A stretch of 64,000 bases of DNA from Mycobacterium sp. (GTDB lineage: Bacteria > Actinomycetota > Actinomycetes > Mycobacteriales > Mycobacteriaceae), in NCBI RefSeq assembly GCF_008709575.1, contig NZ_VYIK01000005.1:18989-82988 (forward strand), in the 5' to 3' direction. Below the pieces are notes generated by a model. It worked only from the letters and a program-made list of their open reading frames with translations, had not been told where the DNA came from and did no database searches. A program made the translations under genes and the position numbers. Of the stretch, positions 1 through 8,876 are shown one piece after another. Every line of letters begins with the position of its first letter. The stretch's first letter is position 1.

Positions 1-756
1 CACGGGATCCCGCTGCCCGCCTTCGCCGACGCGGTCGCGCCCGGGATTGTGCTTGCTCAGGCGATTGGGCGGCTCGGAAACTACTTCAACCAGGAGCTTT
101 TCGGCCGGGAAACCACCATGCCGTGGGGTCTGGAGATCTTCTACCGGCGCGATCCGGCCGGGTTCGTCGACGTGCATTCGCTCGACGGGGTGTCGACCGG
201 ACAGGTTGCGATGGTCGTGCAGCCGACGTTTCTCTACGAATTGCTCTGGGATCTTGTGGTTTTCGCGATGCTGCTGTATGTAGACCGACGGTTCAGAATC
301 GGCCATGGGCGGCTGTTCGCGCTGTATGTCGCCGGCTACTGCGTCGGGCGGTTTTGCATCGAGTTGCTGCGTGACGATGCCGCTACCCACATCGCCGGCA
401 TCCGGATCAACTCCTTCACCTCCACGTTCGTCTTCATCGGCGCGGTGGTCTATCTAATCCTGGCGCCGAAAGGCCGCGAAGACCCGGCATCCATCGGCGG
501 CACCCGGATCGACGAACCCACGCCCGAGCCGGTAACCGTGGGCGCGCCGACCACGGCGGTGACGGGGCAACCGGATCGGTCGGCGGCTGACGAAGTGGTG
601 GTTCCCGACACCTCAGGCGACGGATCCGAGGCCGCCGAACCGGCCGACGAGCCCGAGGCCGCACGGCCTGAAGCTGCAGAGTCTGCTGCACAGGAGCCGA
701 CCCGGTCTGGGTCGAGACGGTGGCGCCCGTGGTTAAGCGGGCTCAGGCGGGGATAG
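1..756 (+). CDS. lgt: Prolipoprotein diacylglyceryl transferase (3' part)
   Basis: Lgt moves a diacylglyceryl group from phosphatidylglycerol to the lipobox cysteine of prolipoproteins in the cytoplasmic membrane. The frame is open from base 1, so the 5' part lies outside the window. The Lgt signature GRLGNYFNQELFG is encoded at about 67-105, followed by hydrophobic segments (FLYELLWDLVVFAMLLYV and a later FTSTFVFIGAVVYLIL). The last 80 or so residues form a Pro/Glu/Ala-rich, probably disordered tail ending in an Arg/Trp-rich patch. Such tails occur on mycobacterial Lgt but not on the compact E. coli enzyme. The following gene starts about 35 bp downstream on the same strand. Confidence 0.95.
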   Translation, partial: HGIPLPAFADAVAPGIVLAQAIGRLGNYFNQELFGRETTMPWGLEIFYRRDPAGFVDVHSLDGVSTGQVAMVVQPTFLYELLWDLVVFAMLLYVDRRFRIGHGRLFALYVAGYCVGRFCIELLRDDAATHIAGIRINSFTSTFVFIGAVVYLILAPKGREDPASIGGTRIDEPTPEPVTVGAPTTAVTGQPDRSAADEVVVPDTSGDGSEAAEPADEPEAARPEAAESAAQEPTRSGSRRWRPWLSGLRRG

Positions 757-790
757 CCGCAATAATCCTCGGGCGGGAGAGCGGCCTGGC

Positions 791-1222
791 ATGCTGGCGG
801 GCGTGAACGCTTCGTCCTCACCTGGCGGCCACCGTGGCATCATCTCCAGCCGCGGCCGCATCCTGGGCGCCGGGGCCCTGCTGGTGGGCGTGCTCGGCTA
901 CGTCGGCCTGGTGGACCCGCACAACCCGCACACGGTGTTCCCGCCGTGCCTTTTCCGGAGGCTGACCGGCTGGAACTGCCCCGCGTGCGGCGGTCTGCGG
1001 ATGGTCCACGACCTACTGCACGGTGACCTGGGCGCCGCCGTCACCGACAACGCGTTCCTGCTCGCCGGCATCCCGCTGCTGGCGCTGTGGATGCTGGCGC
1101 GACGCCGTGACGCAGCGCCGCCGATAGCGGCCATCGTCGCGGTGGTGCTCGTCACAGTTGTGTGGACGGTGCTGCGTAATCTGCCCGCGTTTCCCTTAGC
1201 GCCGACTGTGCTTCCCGGATAA
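791..1222 (+). CDS. DUF2752 small membrane protein
   Basis: A 143-residue protein with about three hydrophobic segments (ILGAGALLVGVLGYVGLV, AFLLAGIPLLALWML, IAAIVAVVLVTVVWTVL). It carries the family signature CPACGGLRMVHDLLHGDL, a CPxCG pair followed by a Leu-rich LLxGD motif. The biochemical role of DUF2752 is not established. The same gene sits between lgt and pykA in other mycobacteria (Rv1616 position). ATG 791 is used here; GTG 803 is an alternative in the same frame, and no strong ribosome-binding site separates them. Confidence 0.8.
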   Translation: MLAGVNASSSPGGHRGIISSRGRILGAGALLVGVLGYVGLVDPHNPHTVFPPCLFRRLTGWNCPACGGLRMVHDLLHGDLGAAVTDNAFLLAGIPLLALWMLARRRDAAPPIAAIVAVVLVTVVWTVLRNLPAFPLAPTVLPG

Positions 1223-1237
1223 TTCAGCTGCCGGGAC

Positions 1238-1243
1238 TATGCT
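1238..1243 (+). promoter_or_regulatory. Possible -10 element for pykA
   Basis: TATGCT lies 8 bp before the pykA ATG, so a transcript would start at or next to the initiation codon, as in the many leaderless mycobacterial mRNAs. No convincing -35 is visible. This is inference from spacing only. Confidence 0.3.
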
Positions 1244-1251
1244 GTGTAGCC

Positions 1252-2670
1252 ATGGCGAGGCGCGGCAAGATCGTCTGCACCCTCGGCCCGGCCAGCAACA
1301 CCGACGAAACGGTCAGGGACCTGGTCGAGGCCGGAATGGACTTCGCCAGAATGAATTTCAGCCACGGCGACTACAGCGAACACAAATCGGCCTACGAACG
1401 GGTGCGGGCGGCCTCCGACGCGACCGGCCGGGCGGTCGGGGTGCTCGCCGACTTGCAGGGCCCGAAGATAAGACTGGGACGCTTCGCGGACGGTCCGACC
1501 TTCTGGGCCAACGGCGAAACCGTGCGGATCACCGTCGCGGCCTGCGCAGGCAGTCACGACCGGGTGTCAACCACCTACAAGCAGTTGGCCAACGACGCCG
1601 CGCCCGGTGACCGCGTTTTGATCGACGACGGCAAGATCAGCCTGGTGGTCGAGGAAATCGACGGCGACGACGTGGTCTGCACGGTCACCGAGGGCGGCCC
1701 GGTCAGCGACAACAAGGGGATGTCGCTGCCCGGGATGAACGTGTCGGCCCCGCCACTGTCGGAAAAGGACATCGAGGACCTCAGGTTCGCGCTGGACCTC
1801 GGAGTCGACATGGTGGCGCTGTCGTTCGTGCGTTCACCGTCGGATGTCGAATTGGTCCACGAGGTGATGGACCGGGCCGGGCGCCGGATACCGGTGGTGG
1901 CCAAGCTCGAAAAGCCTGAAGCCATCGACAATCTCGAAGCCGTCGTGCTGGCCTTCGACGCTGTCATGGTGGCCCGCGGCGATCTCGGGGTGGAGTTGCC
2001 GCTCGAAGAAGTTCCGCTGGTGCAAAAGCGGGCCATTCAAATGGCCCGGGAGAACGCGAAACCCGTCATCGTGGCCACCCAGATGCTCGACTCGATGATC
2101 GAGAACTCACGCCCGACCCGGGCCGAGGCCTCCGACGTCGCCAACGCGGTCCTCGACGGCGCCGACGCGCTGATGCTGTCCGGGGAAACCGCCGTCGGCA
2201 AGTACCCGATCGCAGCGGTGCAGACGATGTCGCGGATCATCTGTGCAGTCGAGGAGAATTCGACCGCCGCCCCGCCGCTCACCCACGTGCCGCGCACCAA
2301 ACGCGGGGTGATCTCCTACGCTGCCCGCGACATCGGCGAACGCCTCGACGCCAAGGCGCTGGTCGCCTTCACCCAGTCCGGCGACACCGTGCGCCGGCTG
2401 GCCCGCCTGCACACCCCGCTGCCGCTGCTGGCGTTCACCGAGCTTCCGGAGGTGCGCAGCCAACTGGCGATGACGTGGGGCACCGAGACGTTCATCGTGC
2501 CCCATCTGTCGAGCACCGACGGCATGATTCGGCAGGTCGACAGGTCGCTGCTGGAACTGGGCCGCTACCGGCGGGGAGACCTGGTGGTGATCGTCGCGGG
2601 CGCACCCCCGGGCACCGTCGGGTCGACCAACCTGATCCACGTGCATCGCATCGGCGAGGACGACGTGTGA
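1252..2670 (+). CDS. pykA: Pyruvate kinase
   Basis: Converts phosphoenolpyruvate and ADP to pyruvate and ATP, the last step of glycolysis. The 472-residue length is normal. It opens with RRGKIVCTLGPASN. The signature around the catalytic lysine (VVAKLEKPEAIDNLEAV, about residue 215-231) is intact and is followed by ARGDLGVELP and the GETAVGKYP loop. The C-terminal regulatory domain is complete. ATG 1252 begins the conserved N-terminus. The tesB-like gene begins within the pykA stop region, so the two are probably cotranscribed. Confidence 0.97.
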   Translation: MARRGKIVCTLGPASNTDETVRDLVEAGMDFARMNFSHGDYSEHKSAYERVRAASDATGRAVGVLADLQGPKIRLGRFADGPTFWANGETVRITVAACAGSHDRVSTTYKQLANDAAPGDRVLIDDGKISLVVEEIDGDDVVCTVTEGGPVSDNKGMSLPGMNVSAPPLSEKDIEDLRFALDLGVDMVALSFVRSPSDVELVHEVMDRAGRRIPVVAKLEKPEAIDNLEAVVLAFDAVMVARGDLGVELPLEEVPLVQKRAIQMARENAKPVIVATQMLDSMIENSRPTRAEASDVANAVLDGADALMLSGETAVGKYPIAAVQTMSRIICAVEENSTAAPPLTHVPRTKRGVISYAARDIGERLDAKALVAFTQSGDTVRRLARLHTPLPLLAFTELPEVRSQLAMTWGTETFIVPHLSSTDGMIRQVDRSLLELGRYRRGDLVVIVAGAPPGTVGSTNLIHVHRIGEDDV

Positions 2671-3536
2671 CCGTGTCCGACTTCGACGAGCTGATGGCCG
2701 TTCTGGATCTGGGTCGCCTCGGCGAGGACATCTTCATCGGATCGCACCCCAGCAAAAACCCGACGCGCACCTTCGGCGGCCAGGTGATGGCGCAGGCGTT
2801 CGTGGCGGCCAGCCGCACCCAGCGCCACGACCTGCCGCCTAATGCGCTGTCGGTGCACTTCATCAACGGCGGCAACCCGGCCAAGGACATCGAATTCCGG
2901 GTGGCGCGGCTGCGCGACGAGCGCCGCTTCGCCAATCGGCGGGTGGATGCGATGCAAGGCGACACGCTGTTGGCCACAGCCATGGTGTCCCACCTGTCGG
3001 GTGGGCAGGGACTTGAGCACAATGTCGCCGCCCCGCCGGTCGCCGACCCGGATGGCCTGCCGAAACTGGATGCGTTGCTGCGCGGTTACGAAAAAACCGT
3101 GCCGCAGTTCCTCAACGCGCCGTGGCCCATCGAATGGCGCTACACCAACGACCCGGCGTGGGTGATGCGCGACAAGGGCGACCGGTTGGCCTACAACCGC
3201 GTCTGGGTCAAAGCCGACGGTGTCATACCCGACGATCCGGTGCTGCACGCCGCGACGCTGGTCTACTCGTCGGACACCACCGTGCTGGACTCCATCATCA
3301 CCACACATGGCCTGTCCTGGGGTTTCGACCGGATCTTTGCCCTCACCGTCAACCACACGATGTGGTTTCACCGCCCTGTCAATCTCAACGACTGGGTGCT
3401 CTACGCCACGTCGTCGCCGGTGGCCGCAGATTCCCGCGGGCTGGGCAGCGGGCACTTCTTCGACCGCGGCGGGCAGCTGGTCGCCACCGTGGTGCAGGAA
3501 GGCGTCGTGAAATACTTCCCCGCTTCACGTCGCTGA
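2667..3536 (+). CDS. tesB: Acyl-CoA thioesterase II (TesB family)
   Basis: Hydrolyses acyl-CoA thioesters to free acid and CoA. At 289 residues it has the double hot-dog fold length of TesB. The N-terminal half carries TFGGQVMAQAF and the second half YSSDTTVLDSI, with the aspartate expected for catalysis, then TMWFHRPVNLNDWVLY. The frame stays open far upstream inside pykA, but family similarity starts at TVSDFDELMAVLDL. GTG 2667, overlapping the pykA TGA, is therefore chosen over longer starts. GTG 2673 is also possible. Confidence 0.93.
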   Translation: MTVSDFDELMAVLDLGRLGEDIFIGSHPSKNPTRTFGGQVMAQAFVAASRTQRHDLPPNALSVHFINGGNPAKDIEFRVARLRDERRFANRRVDAMQGDTLLATAMVSHLSGGQGLEHNVAAPPVADPDGLPKLDALLRGYEKTVPQFLNAPWPIEWRYTNDPAWVMRDKGDRLAYNRVWVKADGVIPDDPVLHAATLVYSSDTTVLDSIITTHGLSWGFDRIFALTVNHTMWFHRPVNLNDWVLYATSSPVAADSRGLGSGHFFDRGGQLVATVVQEGVVKYFPASRR

Positions 3537-3653
3537 GGCGGCCGCCGGGCAACGATCCGGCAGCAACACGCGCCGCGGCACCCCCGCGACCGGTATCGAA
3601 GCGTACCGTTTGGGGTAATCGCCCGGGGCAAGCAGAGCAAACCGGAGGTGGGC

Positions 3654-5084
3654 GTGCGCGAGTCATCGGTCGACGTCGCACCCGGACTGGGCGCCAGCGA
3701 ACGGGTCGTCGTTCACGTTGATTCCGCCGCGGCGCGGCTGATCGGCGCGGCCGCGGTGCTCAGCGCCGGGACGTGGCTGATCGCTCTGGTCGTTCACGAT
3801 CACCGCCGCACCGATTGGCAGGCCAGCCGGCTGGAGTGGTCGCTGACCATGCTCGCGGTGGTCGCGCTGATCGCGCGGGGCATTTTCCTGGGGCGTCCGG
3901 TGACCATCAAACACGCGGCCGCCGCCGCCCTCGCCGTGCTCCTCGGGCTCGCCGCGCACATGCTGGCCTTCGACCTGGTCGGTGACCTGCTCATCGCCGG
4001 ATCGGGGCTGGCGTTGATGGCGCCGACGACGGCGCGCCCGCGCCCCGACGACTTGCCGCGGGTGTGGGCGCTGGTCAACGCCACCCGCGGGGACCCGCTG
4101 GCCCCGTTCGCCATGCAGGTGCGCAAGTGCTACCACTTCAGCGCTGACGGCGGCGCAGCCCTGGCTTACCGTACCCGCATCGGCTATGCCGTGGTCAGCG
4201 GCGACCCGATCGGTGACGAAACGCAATTTCGGCAGCTGATCGCCGACTTCGCGGCGATGTGCCGCGCCCGCGGCTGGCGCATCGTCGTGCTGTGCTGCAG
4301 CGAGCGCCGGCTGGCGTTGTGGAGCGACCCGGCGGTGATCGGCCAGCCGCTGCGCGCCGTGCCGGTCGGGCGCGACGTCGTCATCGACGTCGGCAATTTC
4401 GCGATGAGCGGCCGCAAATTCCGCAATCTGCGCCAGGCCGTCCAGCGCACCCACAATTGCGGTGTCACCACCGAGATCGTCGCCGAGCAGGACCTCGACG
4501 ACGAACGGCGCGCCGAGCTCATCGAGGTCCTGCGGGCGTCACCGAGCGGCGCGCACACCGAGCGCGGATTCTCGATGGCCCTGGACGGGGCGCTGGAGCG
4601 CCGCTATCCGGGGATCCAGCTGATCATCGCCCGCGATGCCGCGGGCCGGGTTCAGGGCTTTCACCGGTACGCGACCGCCGGCGGCGGAAGCGAACTGTCA
4701 CTCGACGTGCCGTGGCGCCGGCGCGGAGCGCCGAACGGGATCGACGAGCGGCTCAGTGTCGACATGGTGATGGCCGCCAAAGAGGCCGGGGCGCAGCGTG
4801 TGTCGCTGGCGTTCGCGGCGTTCCCGGACATCTTCGACGAAAAGCATCGCGGCCGCGTGCAAGCGGTCTGCTACCGGCTTATCCACCTCGGGGATCCGCT
4901 GATCGCGTTGGAGTCGCTGTACCGCTACCTGCGTAAGTTCCACTCGCTGGGTGAGCGCCGCTATGTCCTGGTGCGATTGACCCAGCTGCCCGCCTTGCTC
5001 TACGTCGTGATGTCGCTGGAGTTCATGCCGCGCCGCCGGCGTCTCTCACGGCCGGCGATGGCATCGACCCGGGCGTCAGGGTGA
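3654..5084 (+). CDS. Membrane DUF2156 protein, LysX N-terminal-like (Rv1619-like)
   Basis: About 476 residues. The N-terminal third has several hydrophobic segments (for example AVLSAGTWLIALVV, MLAVVALIARGIFLG, AALAVLLGLAAHMLAFDL). The rest is a DUF2156 domain of the MprF/aminoacyl-phosphatidylglycerol synthase type, with [39 protein letters not shown] and a C-terminal hydrophobic LPALLYVVMSLEFMP. The same landmarks occur in the N-terminal half of LysX in this window, so the two are paralogues. A role in lipid or cell-envelope modification is inference. GTG 3654 is chosen because GGAGG ends 7 bp before it; GTG 3648 is too close to that site. Confidence 0.8.
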   Translation: MRESSVDVAPGLGASERVVVHVDSAAARLIGAAAVLSAGTWLIALVVHDHRRTDWQASRLEWSLTMLAVVALIARGIFLGRPVTIKHAAAAALAVLLGLAAHMLAFDLVGDLLIAGSGLALMAPTTARPRPDDLPRVWALVNATRGDPLAPFAMQVRKCYHFSADGGAALAYRTRIGYAVVSGDPIGDETQFRQLIADFAAMCRARGWRIVVLCCSERRLALWSDPAVIGQPLRAVPVGRDVVIDVGNFAMSGRKFRNLRQAVQRTHNCGVTTEIVAEQDLDDERRAELIEVLRASPSGAHTERGFSMALDGALERRYPGIQLIIARDAAGRVQGFHRYATAGGGSELSLDVPWRRRGAPNGIDERLSVDMVMAAKEAGAQRVSLAFAAFPDIFDEKHRGRVQAVCYRLIHLGDPLIALESLYRYLRKFHSLGERRYVLVRLTQLPALLYVVMSLEFMPRRRRLSRPAMASTRASG

Positions 5085-5526
5085 CGCCGAACTGGTCCTG
5101 CACCTTGTCGCGGAACTGATCGGCGCATCGCTGCTGCAGCGCGTGGTCGGGTCCGGCTTTCCGCAGGCAGGCAATGTAGTCGTTGCCGCCGGCTTGCCGC
5201 CAGAAGGCGATCCAGATGCCGGCAAAGGCCAACCCGACGAGGACAGCCAGCACGCCCAGCGCGATCCCGGCGATCGCGATCGCAGCGTTGTTGGCCTCGC
5301 CGCGCCTGGCCCGTTGCCACCCGACGAGGCCGAGCACCGCGCCGACGACACCGAGGACGATCCCCCCGACCACGGACCACACCGACAACAACCCCGCGAC
5401 GGCGAGCACCAGGGACGCGACACCGAGACCGTTGCGCGGCCCGACCGGCCGGTAGCCGGGATAGGACGGCGGCGGATAACCGGGGTGGGTGCCCGGTGGG
5501 TACGGGTCGCAGTAGCGGTTCGACAC
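5023..5526 (-). CDS. DUF4190-type membrane protein
   Basis: A 167-residue protein. A short Pro/Tyr/Gly-rich cytoplasmic start (YPPGTHPGYPPPSYPGYRP) precedes two hydrophobic segments (LGVASLVLAVAGLLSVWSVV and AIAIAGIALGVLAVLVGLAF) separated by a GWQRARRGEANN loop, the usual layout of DUF4190 proteins. The C-terminal 60 residues are soluble and hold two cysteines (YIACLRKAG, QQRCADQF). Its function is unknown. It lies 44 bp downstream of cydC on the same strand, and its last 62 bases overlap the convergent DUF2156 gene. Confidence 0.75.
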   Translation of the reverse strand: MSNRYCDPYPPGTHPGYPPPSYPGYRPVGPRNGLGVASLVLAVAGLLSVWSVVGGIVLGVVGAVLGLVGWQRARRGEANNAAIAIAGIALGVLAVLVGLAFAGIWIAFWRQAGGNDYIACLRKAGPDHALQQRCADQFRDKVQDQFGVTLTPGSMPSPAVRDAGGAA

Positions 5527-5570
5527 GGTGCGCTCTTCGGATCGGGCCGCAGATCGGGCACAGTAGGCGA

Positions 5571-7226
5571 TCAGCCGTCAGAATACTCAAGGGAGCCCAG
5601 GCGCAGCTCAGCGCAACGAAGGCCGCTGGGCAGGTGGTGGGTCGCCACCACCACCGTGCGCGCTGCACTGAGCAGCGGGCCGCCCGGATCGAGCAGGCTG
5701 CGCAGCAGAGGCTCGGCGTCGGCGGCGTCGAGATGCTCGGTCGGTTCGTCGAGCAGCACGATCCGTGCCGGCGAGATCAATGACCGCGCCAGCAGCAGCC
5801 GCCGGCGTTGCCCCGCCGACAGCGCGCGCGCCCCGCCGGCCAGCACGGTCGTCAACCCGTCCGGCAGACCGGCCAGCCAGCCGCCCAGACCAACCCGGCG
5901 CAGCGCCGACGTCAGCTCCTCGTCGGGGCAGTCACCGCGCGCCACCAGCAGGTTGTCCCGGATCGTGGTGGCGAACACGTGGGCGTCCTCGGCGAAGAAT
6001 CCGACCGCGCGCCGTAATTCGTGTTCGTCGAGCAGATCGACCGGGGTGCCGTCGAGCGTGACCTGGCCGCCCGTGGGCGGCACCAGACCCGCCAGGGTCA
6101 TCAGCAGCGTGGTCTTACCGGCACCGCTGGGCCCGGTGACTGCCAGTCGGGCGCCCGGCGGCAGGTCGACGGTGACTGGCCGTGCGCCCCGGTACCCGGT
6201 GAGCAGGTTCTGCGCGCGCAGCCGGGCGGCCGCCGTCGTGCGGGGCAGTGCGGCGCCGGGCTGCACCGGTCGTGGCGGGCCGGCGGGCGCCAGATCCATC
6301 AGCCGCCGCGCCGCCAGTCGTGACCGGGTCAGCTGGATCGCGGCGGCCGGCAGGGCAGTGGTGGCCTCGAAGGCCGACAACGGCAACAACATCAGCACGG
6401 CCAGTGTGGTGGGCGCGACCGTCGGTGCGATCGCGATGCCCGCGACGACGGCGCCCAGCACGCTGACTCCGATCGCGGCGGTGGGCACGGCTTCGGCGAC
6501 TGCGGCCGGCCGCGCGGCGGCATCGATGGCGTGCCCCCAGTCACGTTGTTGTCGCTGCGATTCGGCGACGACGGCGGGAAGCGTGCCGCCGACCCGCAGC
6601 TGTGGCGCATGCTCGAGCGCCAACATCGCCGCTACGTCACGTTCGCCCCGATGCCGCCGCGCGAGGGCCTCCTGTGCCGCGGCAGCGCGCGCGGCCAACC
6701 ACGGTGCGGCCACACCGGCCACCAGCAGGCAGGTTCCCATGACCGCCGCGGCCGACACGGAGATGACGGCGACGACCGCGGTGGCGGCGACGGCCAGCAC
6801 CGCCGCGACACCGATCGGCAGCAGGGCGCGCACCAGCACATCAGCCAGCTGGTCGACGTCCGCGCCGACGCGGGCTACCAGTTCACCGCTGTGCAACCGG
6901 GTCGCGATGTCGGCCGGCCCGTGCGCCAGCCGGGAATACAGTTGCGCGCGGGCGGTGCCGGCGGCGCGCAGCGCGGCGTCGTGACTGGCCAGCCGTTCGC
7001 AGTAGCGCAGCACGCCGCGGGAAATCGCGAAGGTCCGTACCGCCACCACCGCGACCGAAAGATCGAGCACCGGCGGCATTTGCCAGGCCCGGGTGATCAG
7101 CCACGCCGACGTCCCGGCCAGCGCCAGCGCACTGCTCAGCGACAGCACGCCGAGCGCGACGGCCAGCAGCAGACGGGTCAGTCGCGGCCGGAGCAACTGC
7201 AGCGCGGCCCGCAGCGGGTCACACAT
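5571..7226 (-). CDS. cydC: Cytochrome bd assembly ABC exporter subunit CydC
   Basis: One half of the heterodimeric CydDC exporter, which is needed to assemble cytochrome bd oxidase. 551 residues: an N-terminal transmembrane domain (to about residue 300) and a C-terminal nucleotide-binding domain with Walker A GPSGAGKTTLL, signature LSAGQRRRLLLARS and Walker B IVLLDEPTEHLD. ATG 7226 overlaps the end of cydD by 8 bp, so translation is probably coupled. The gene order cydA-B-D-C is that of other mycobacteria. Confidence 0.95.
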   Translation of the reverse strand: MCDPLRAALQLLRPRLTRLLLAVALGVLSLSSALALAGTSAWLITRAWQMPPVLDLSVAVVAVRTFAISRGVLRYCERLASHDAALRAAGTARAQLYSRLAHGPADIATRLHSGELVARVGADVDQLADVLVRALLPIGVAAVLAVAATAVVAVISVSAAAVMGTCLLVAGVAAPWLAARAAAAQEALARRHRGERDVAAMLALEHAPQLRVGGTLPAVVAESQRQQRDWGHAIDAAARPAAVAEAVPTAAIGVSVLGAVVAGIAIAPTVAPTTLAVLMLLPLSAFEATTALPAAAIQLTRSRLAARRLMDLAPAGPPRPVQPGAALPRTTAAARLRAQNLLTGYRGARPVTVDLPPGARLAVTGPSGAGKTTLLMTLAGLVPPTGGQVTLDGTPVDLLDEHELRRAVGFFAEDAHVFATTIRDNLLVARGDCPDEELTSALRRVGLGGWLAGLPDGLTTVLAGGARALSAGQRRRLLLARSLISPARIVLLDEPTEHLDAADAEPLLRSLLDPGGPLLSAARTVVVATHHLPSGLRCAELRLGSLEYSDG

Positions 7227-8814
7227 GGGCAGGATGCTCCGCGCAGACCTCGACGACCCGGTCCCCGATGGCCAGGACCGGTTCGCGGTGCCCGACGATC
7301 ACCACCGTCGCGCCGGCGCGGGCTCTCTCGACTAGGGAACGCAGCACGGTGTTCTCGGTGGCCGCGTCCAGGTGTGCCGTGGGTTCGTCCAGCAACAGCA
7401 CCGGGGCCGTCGACCCGAAGGCCCGCGCCAACCCGAGGCGTTGGCGCTGACCCAGGGACAGCCCGACGCCGCCGCGCCCGATGACGGTCTGCGCTCCCTG
7501 GGGCAGCTGATCGAGGACCGCGTCGAAGCCGGACGCCGCGCACGCGGCTGCGGGGTCTGTCAGCGGCCCGAACAGCGTCAGGTTGTCGGCGATGGTGCCC
7601 GGCACCAGTGCCGGGTACTGCGGCAGCCACGCGATCTGTCGCCACCATGCGGTCGGTTCCAGGTCGGCGATGTCGGCCCCGGCGACGGTGACGCGACCCG
7701 ATGTCGGCGCGATGAGGCCGGCGATCACCTGCAACACGGTGCTCTTGCCCGCGCCGTTGGCTCCGGTGAATACGGTCACCTGACCGGGTTCGACGACCGC
7801 GCTCAGCTCGCGGGGCGCCAGCCCGTCACGGCCGGCCACACTGAGCTGCTCGAGGTGGATCACCGCCCCGCGCGCGACCACCGTCTGCGCACCCCGCGTC
7901 GCCGGCACGGCGCCGCCGATCAGGGTGAACGCCCGATCGGCTGCGGCCCGGCCGTCCTGGGCGGCATGGAATTCCACGCCAACGCGGCGCATCGGCGCGT
8001 ACACGTCGGGCGCCAGCAGCAGCACTGCCAGACCGGCGGTCAGGCCGATCTGTCCGGACAGCAAACGCAAGCCGATGTCGACCGCGACGACGGCCACGCC
8101 CAGCATGGCCAGCAATTCGAGCACCAGCGCCGAGAGAAAGGCGATCCGCAACGTGGCCATGGCCGACCGCCGGTGCGCGGCGGCCAGTTCGGCGATGCGG
8201 CGCTCGGGACCGACAGCACGGCCGAGCGCGCGCAGCGTCGGAATGCCGGCGACCAGGTCCAGCAGCCGGGCCTGCAGGGTGGTCATCGCGGCCAGGGTCG
8301 CGGCGGACCGCTCAGCGGTCGCCACCCCGATCAACACCATGAAGATCGGGATGAGCGGCAGCGTGATCAGCACGATCACCGCCGATTGCAGATCGTAGGC
8401 CCCGATGACGACAACGCTGGCCGGGGTCAGGACCGCCGCCAGGAACAGCGCCGGCAGGTAGGCGGTGAAATACGGTCGCAGCCCGTCGAGCCCCCGGGTG
8501 ACCACCGCCGCGGCGGCATCCTGCTGGGTCGTCAGGTGGCGCGGGTCACGGGCGGTGACCGCGGTCAGCACTTGCCCGGCGAGGTCGGCGATCACCGCGC
8601 TGGCACCCCGCTGGCCCAGCCGTGCTTGAAGCCAGGACACGACGGTACGAACCGCCCATAGCGCCGACAGGACCGACAATTCCGCTGCCCACTGGTGCAA
8701 GCCGCCCGCGGCGGGGTGTTCGATGACCCCGGACACGATGTGCGCCAGCACGATCGCCGAACCGACTGCGCAGCCCGAGATCATCACACCGCAGACCACC
8801 GTCGCGGTCAGCAA
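7219..8814 (-). CDS. cydD: Cytochrome bd assembly ABC exporter subunit CydD
   Basis: Partner of CydC. The nucleotide-binding domain has Walker A GANGAGKST, signature LSLGQRQRLGLARAF and Walker B VLLLDEPTAHLD, after a six-helix membrane domain. The coordinates use TTG 8814, the first ATG/GTG/TTG in the frame (531 residues). However, the family-like start LDPRLWRSSAPLRRLL is encoded in frame upstream of that codon, between 8815 and 8880. No standard start codon exists between the in-frame stop at about 8920 and 8814. A CTG at 8880, overlapping the cydB TGA as CTGA, would give about 553 residues and is the more likely true start. Confidence 0.9.
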   Translation of the reverse strand: MLTATVVCGVMISGCAVGSAIVLAHIVSGVIEHPAAGGLHQWAAELSVLSALWAVRTVVSWLQARLGQRGASAVIADLAGQVLTAVTARDPRHLTTQQDAAAAVVTRGLDGLRPYFTAYLPALFLAAVLTPASVVVIGAYDLQSAVIVLITLPLIPIFMVLIGVATAERSAATLAAMTTLQARLLDLVAGIPTLRALGRAVGPERRIAELAAAHRRSAMATLRIAFLSALVLELLAMLGVAVVAVDIGLRLLSGQIGLTAGLAVLLLAPDVYAPMRRVGVEFHAAQDGRAAADRAFTLIGGAVPATRGAQTVVARGAVIHLEQLSVAGRDGLAPRELSAVVEPGQVTVFTGANGAGKSTVLQVIAGLIAPTSGRVTVAGADIADLEPTAWWRQIAWLPQYPALVPGTIADNLTLFGPLTDPAAACAASGFDAVLDQLPQGAQTVIGRGGVGLSLGQRQRLGLARAFGSTAPVLLLDEPTAHLDAATENTVLRSLVERARAGATVVIVGHREPVLAIGDRVVEVCAEHPAHV

Positions 8815-8876
8815 GCGCCGCAGCGGCGCAGATGACCGCCACAGTCGAGGATCCAGCGGCGCGCGACTGCTCGTGC

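Noticed and set aside
5143..6984. 613-codon open frame on the plus strand
   Set aside because: It is antisense to cydC, rich in Arg/Ser/Ala as high-GC shadow frames are, with no recognisable domain.
7372..8661. 429-codon plus-strand frame over cydD
   Set aside because: Gln/Arg/His-rich shadow of cydD.
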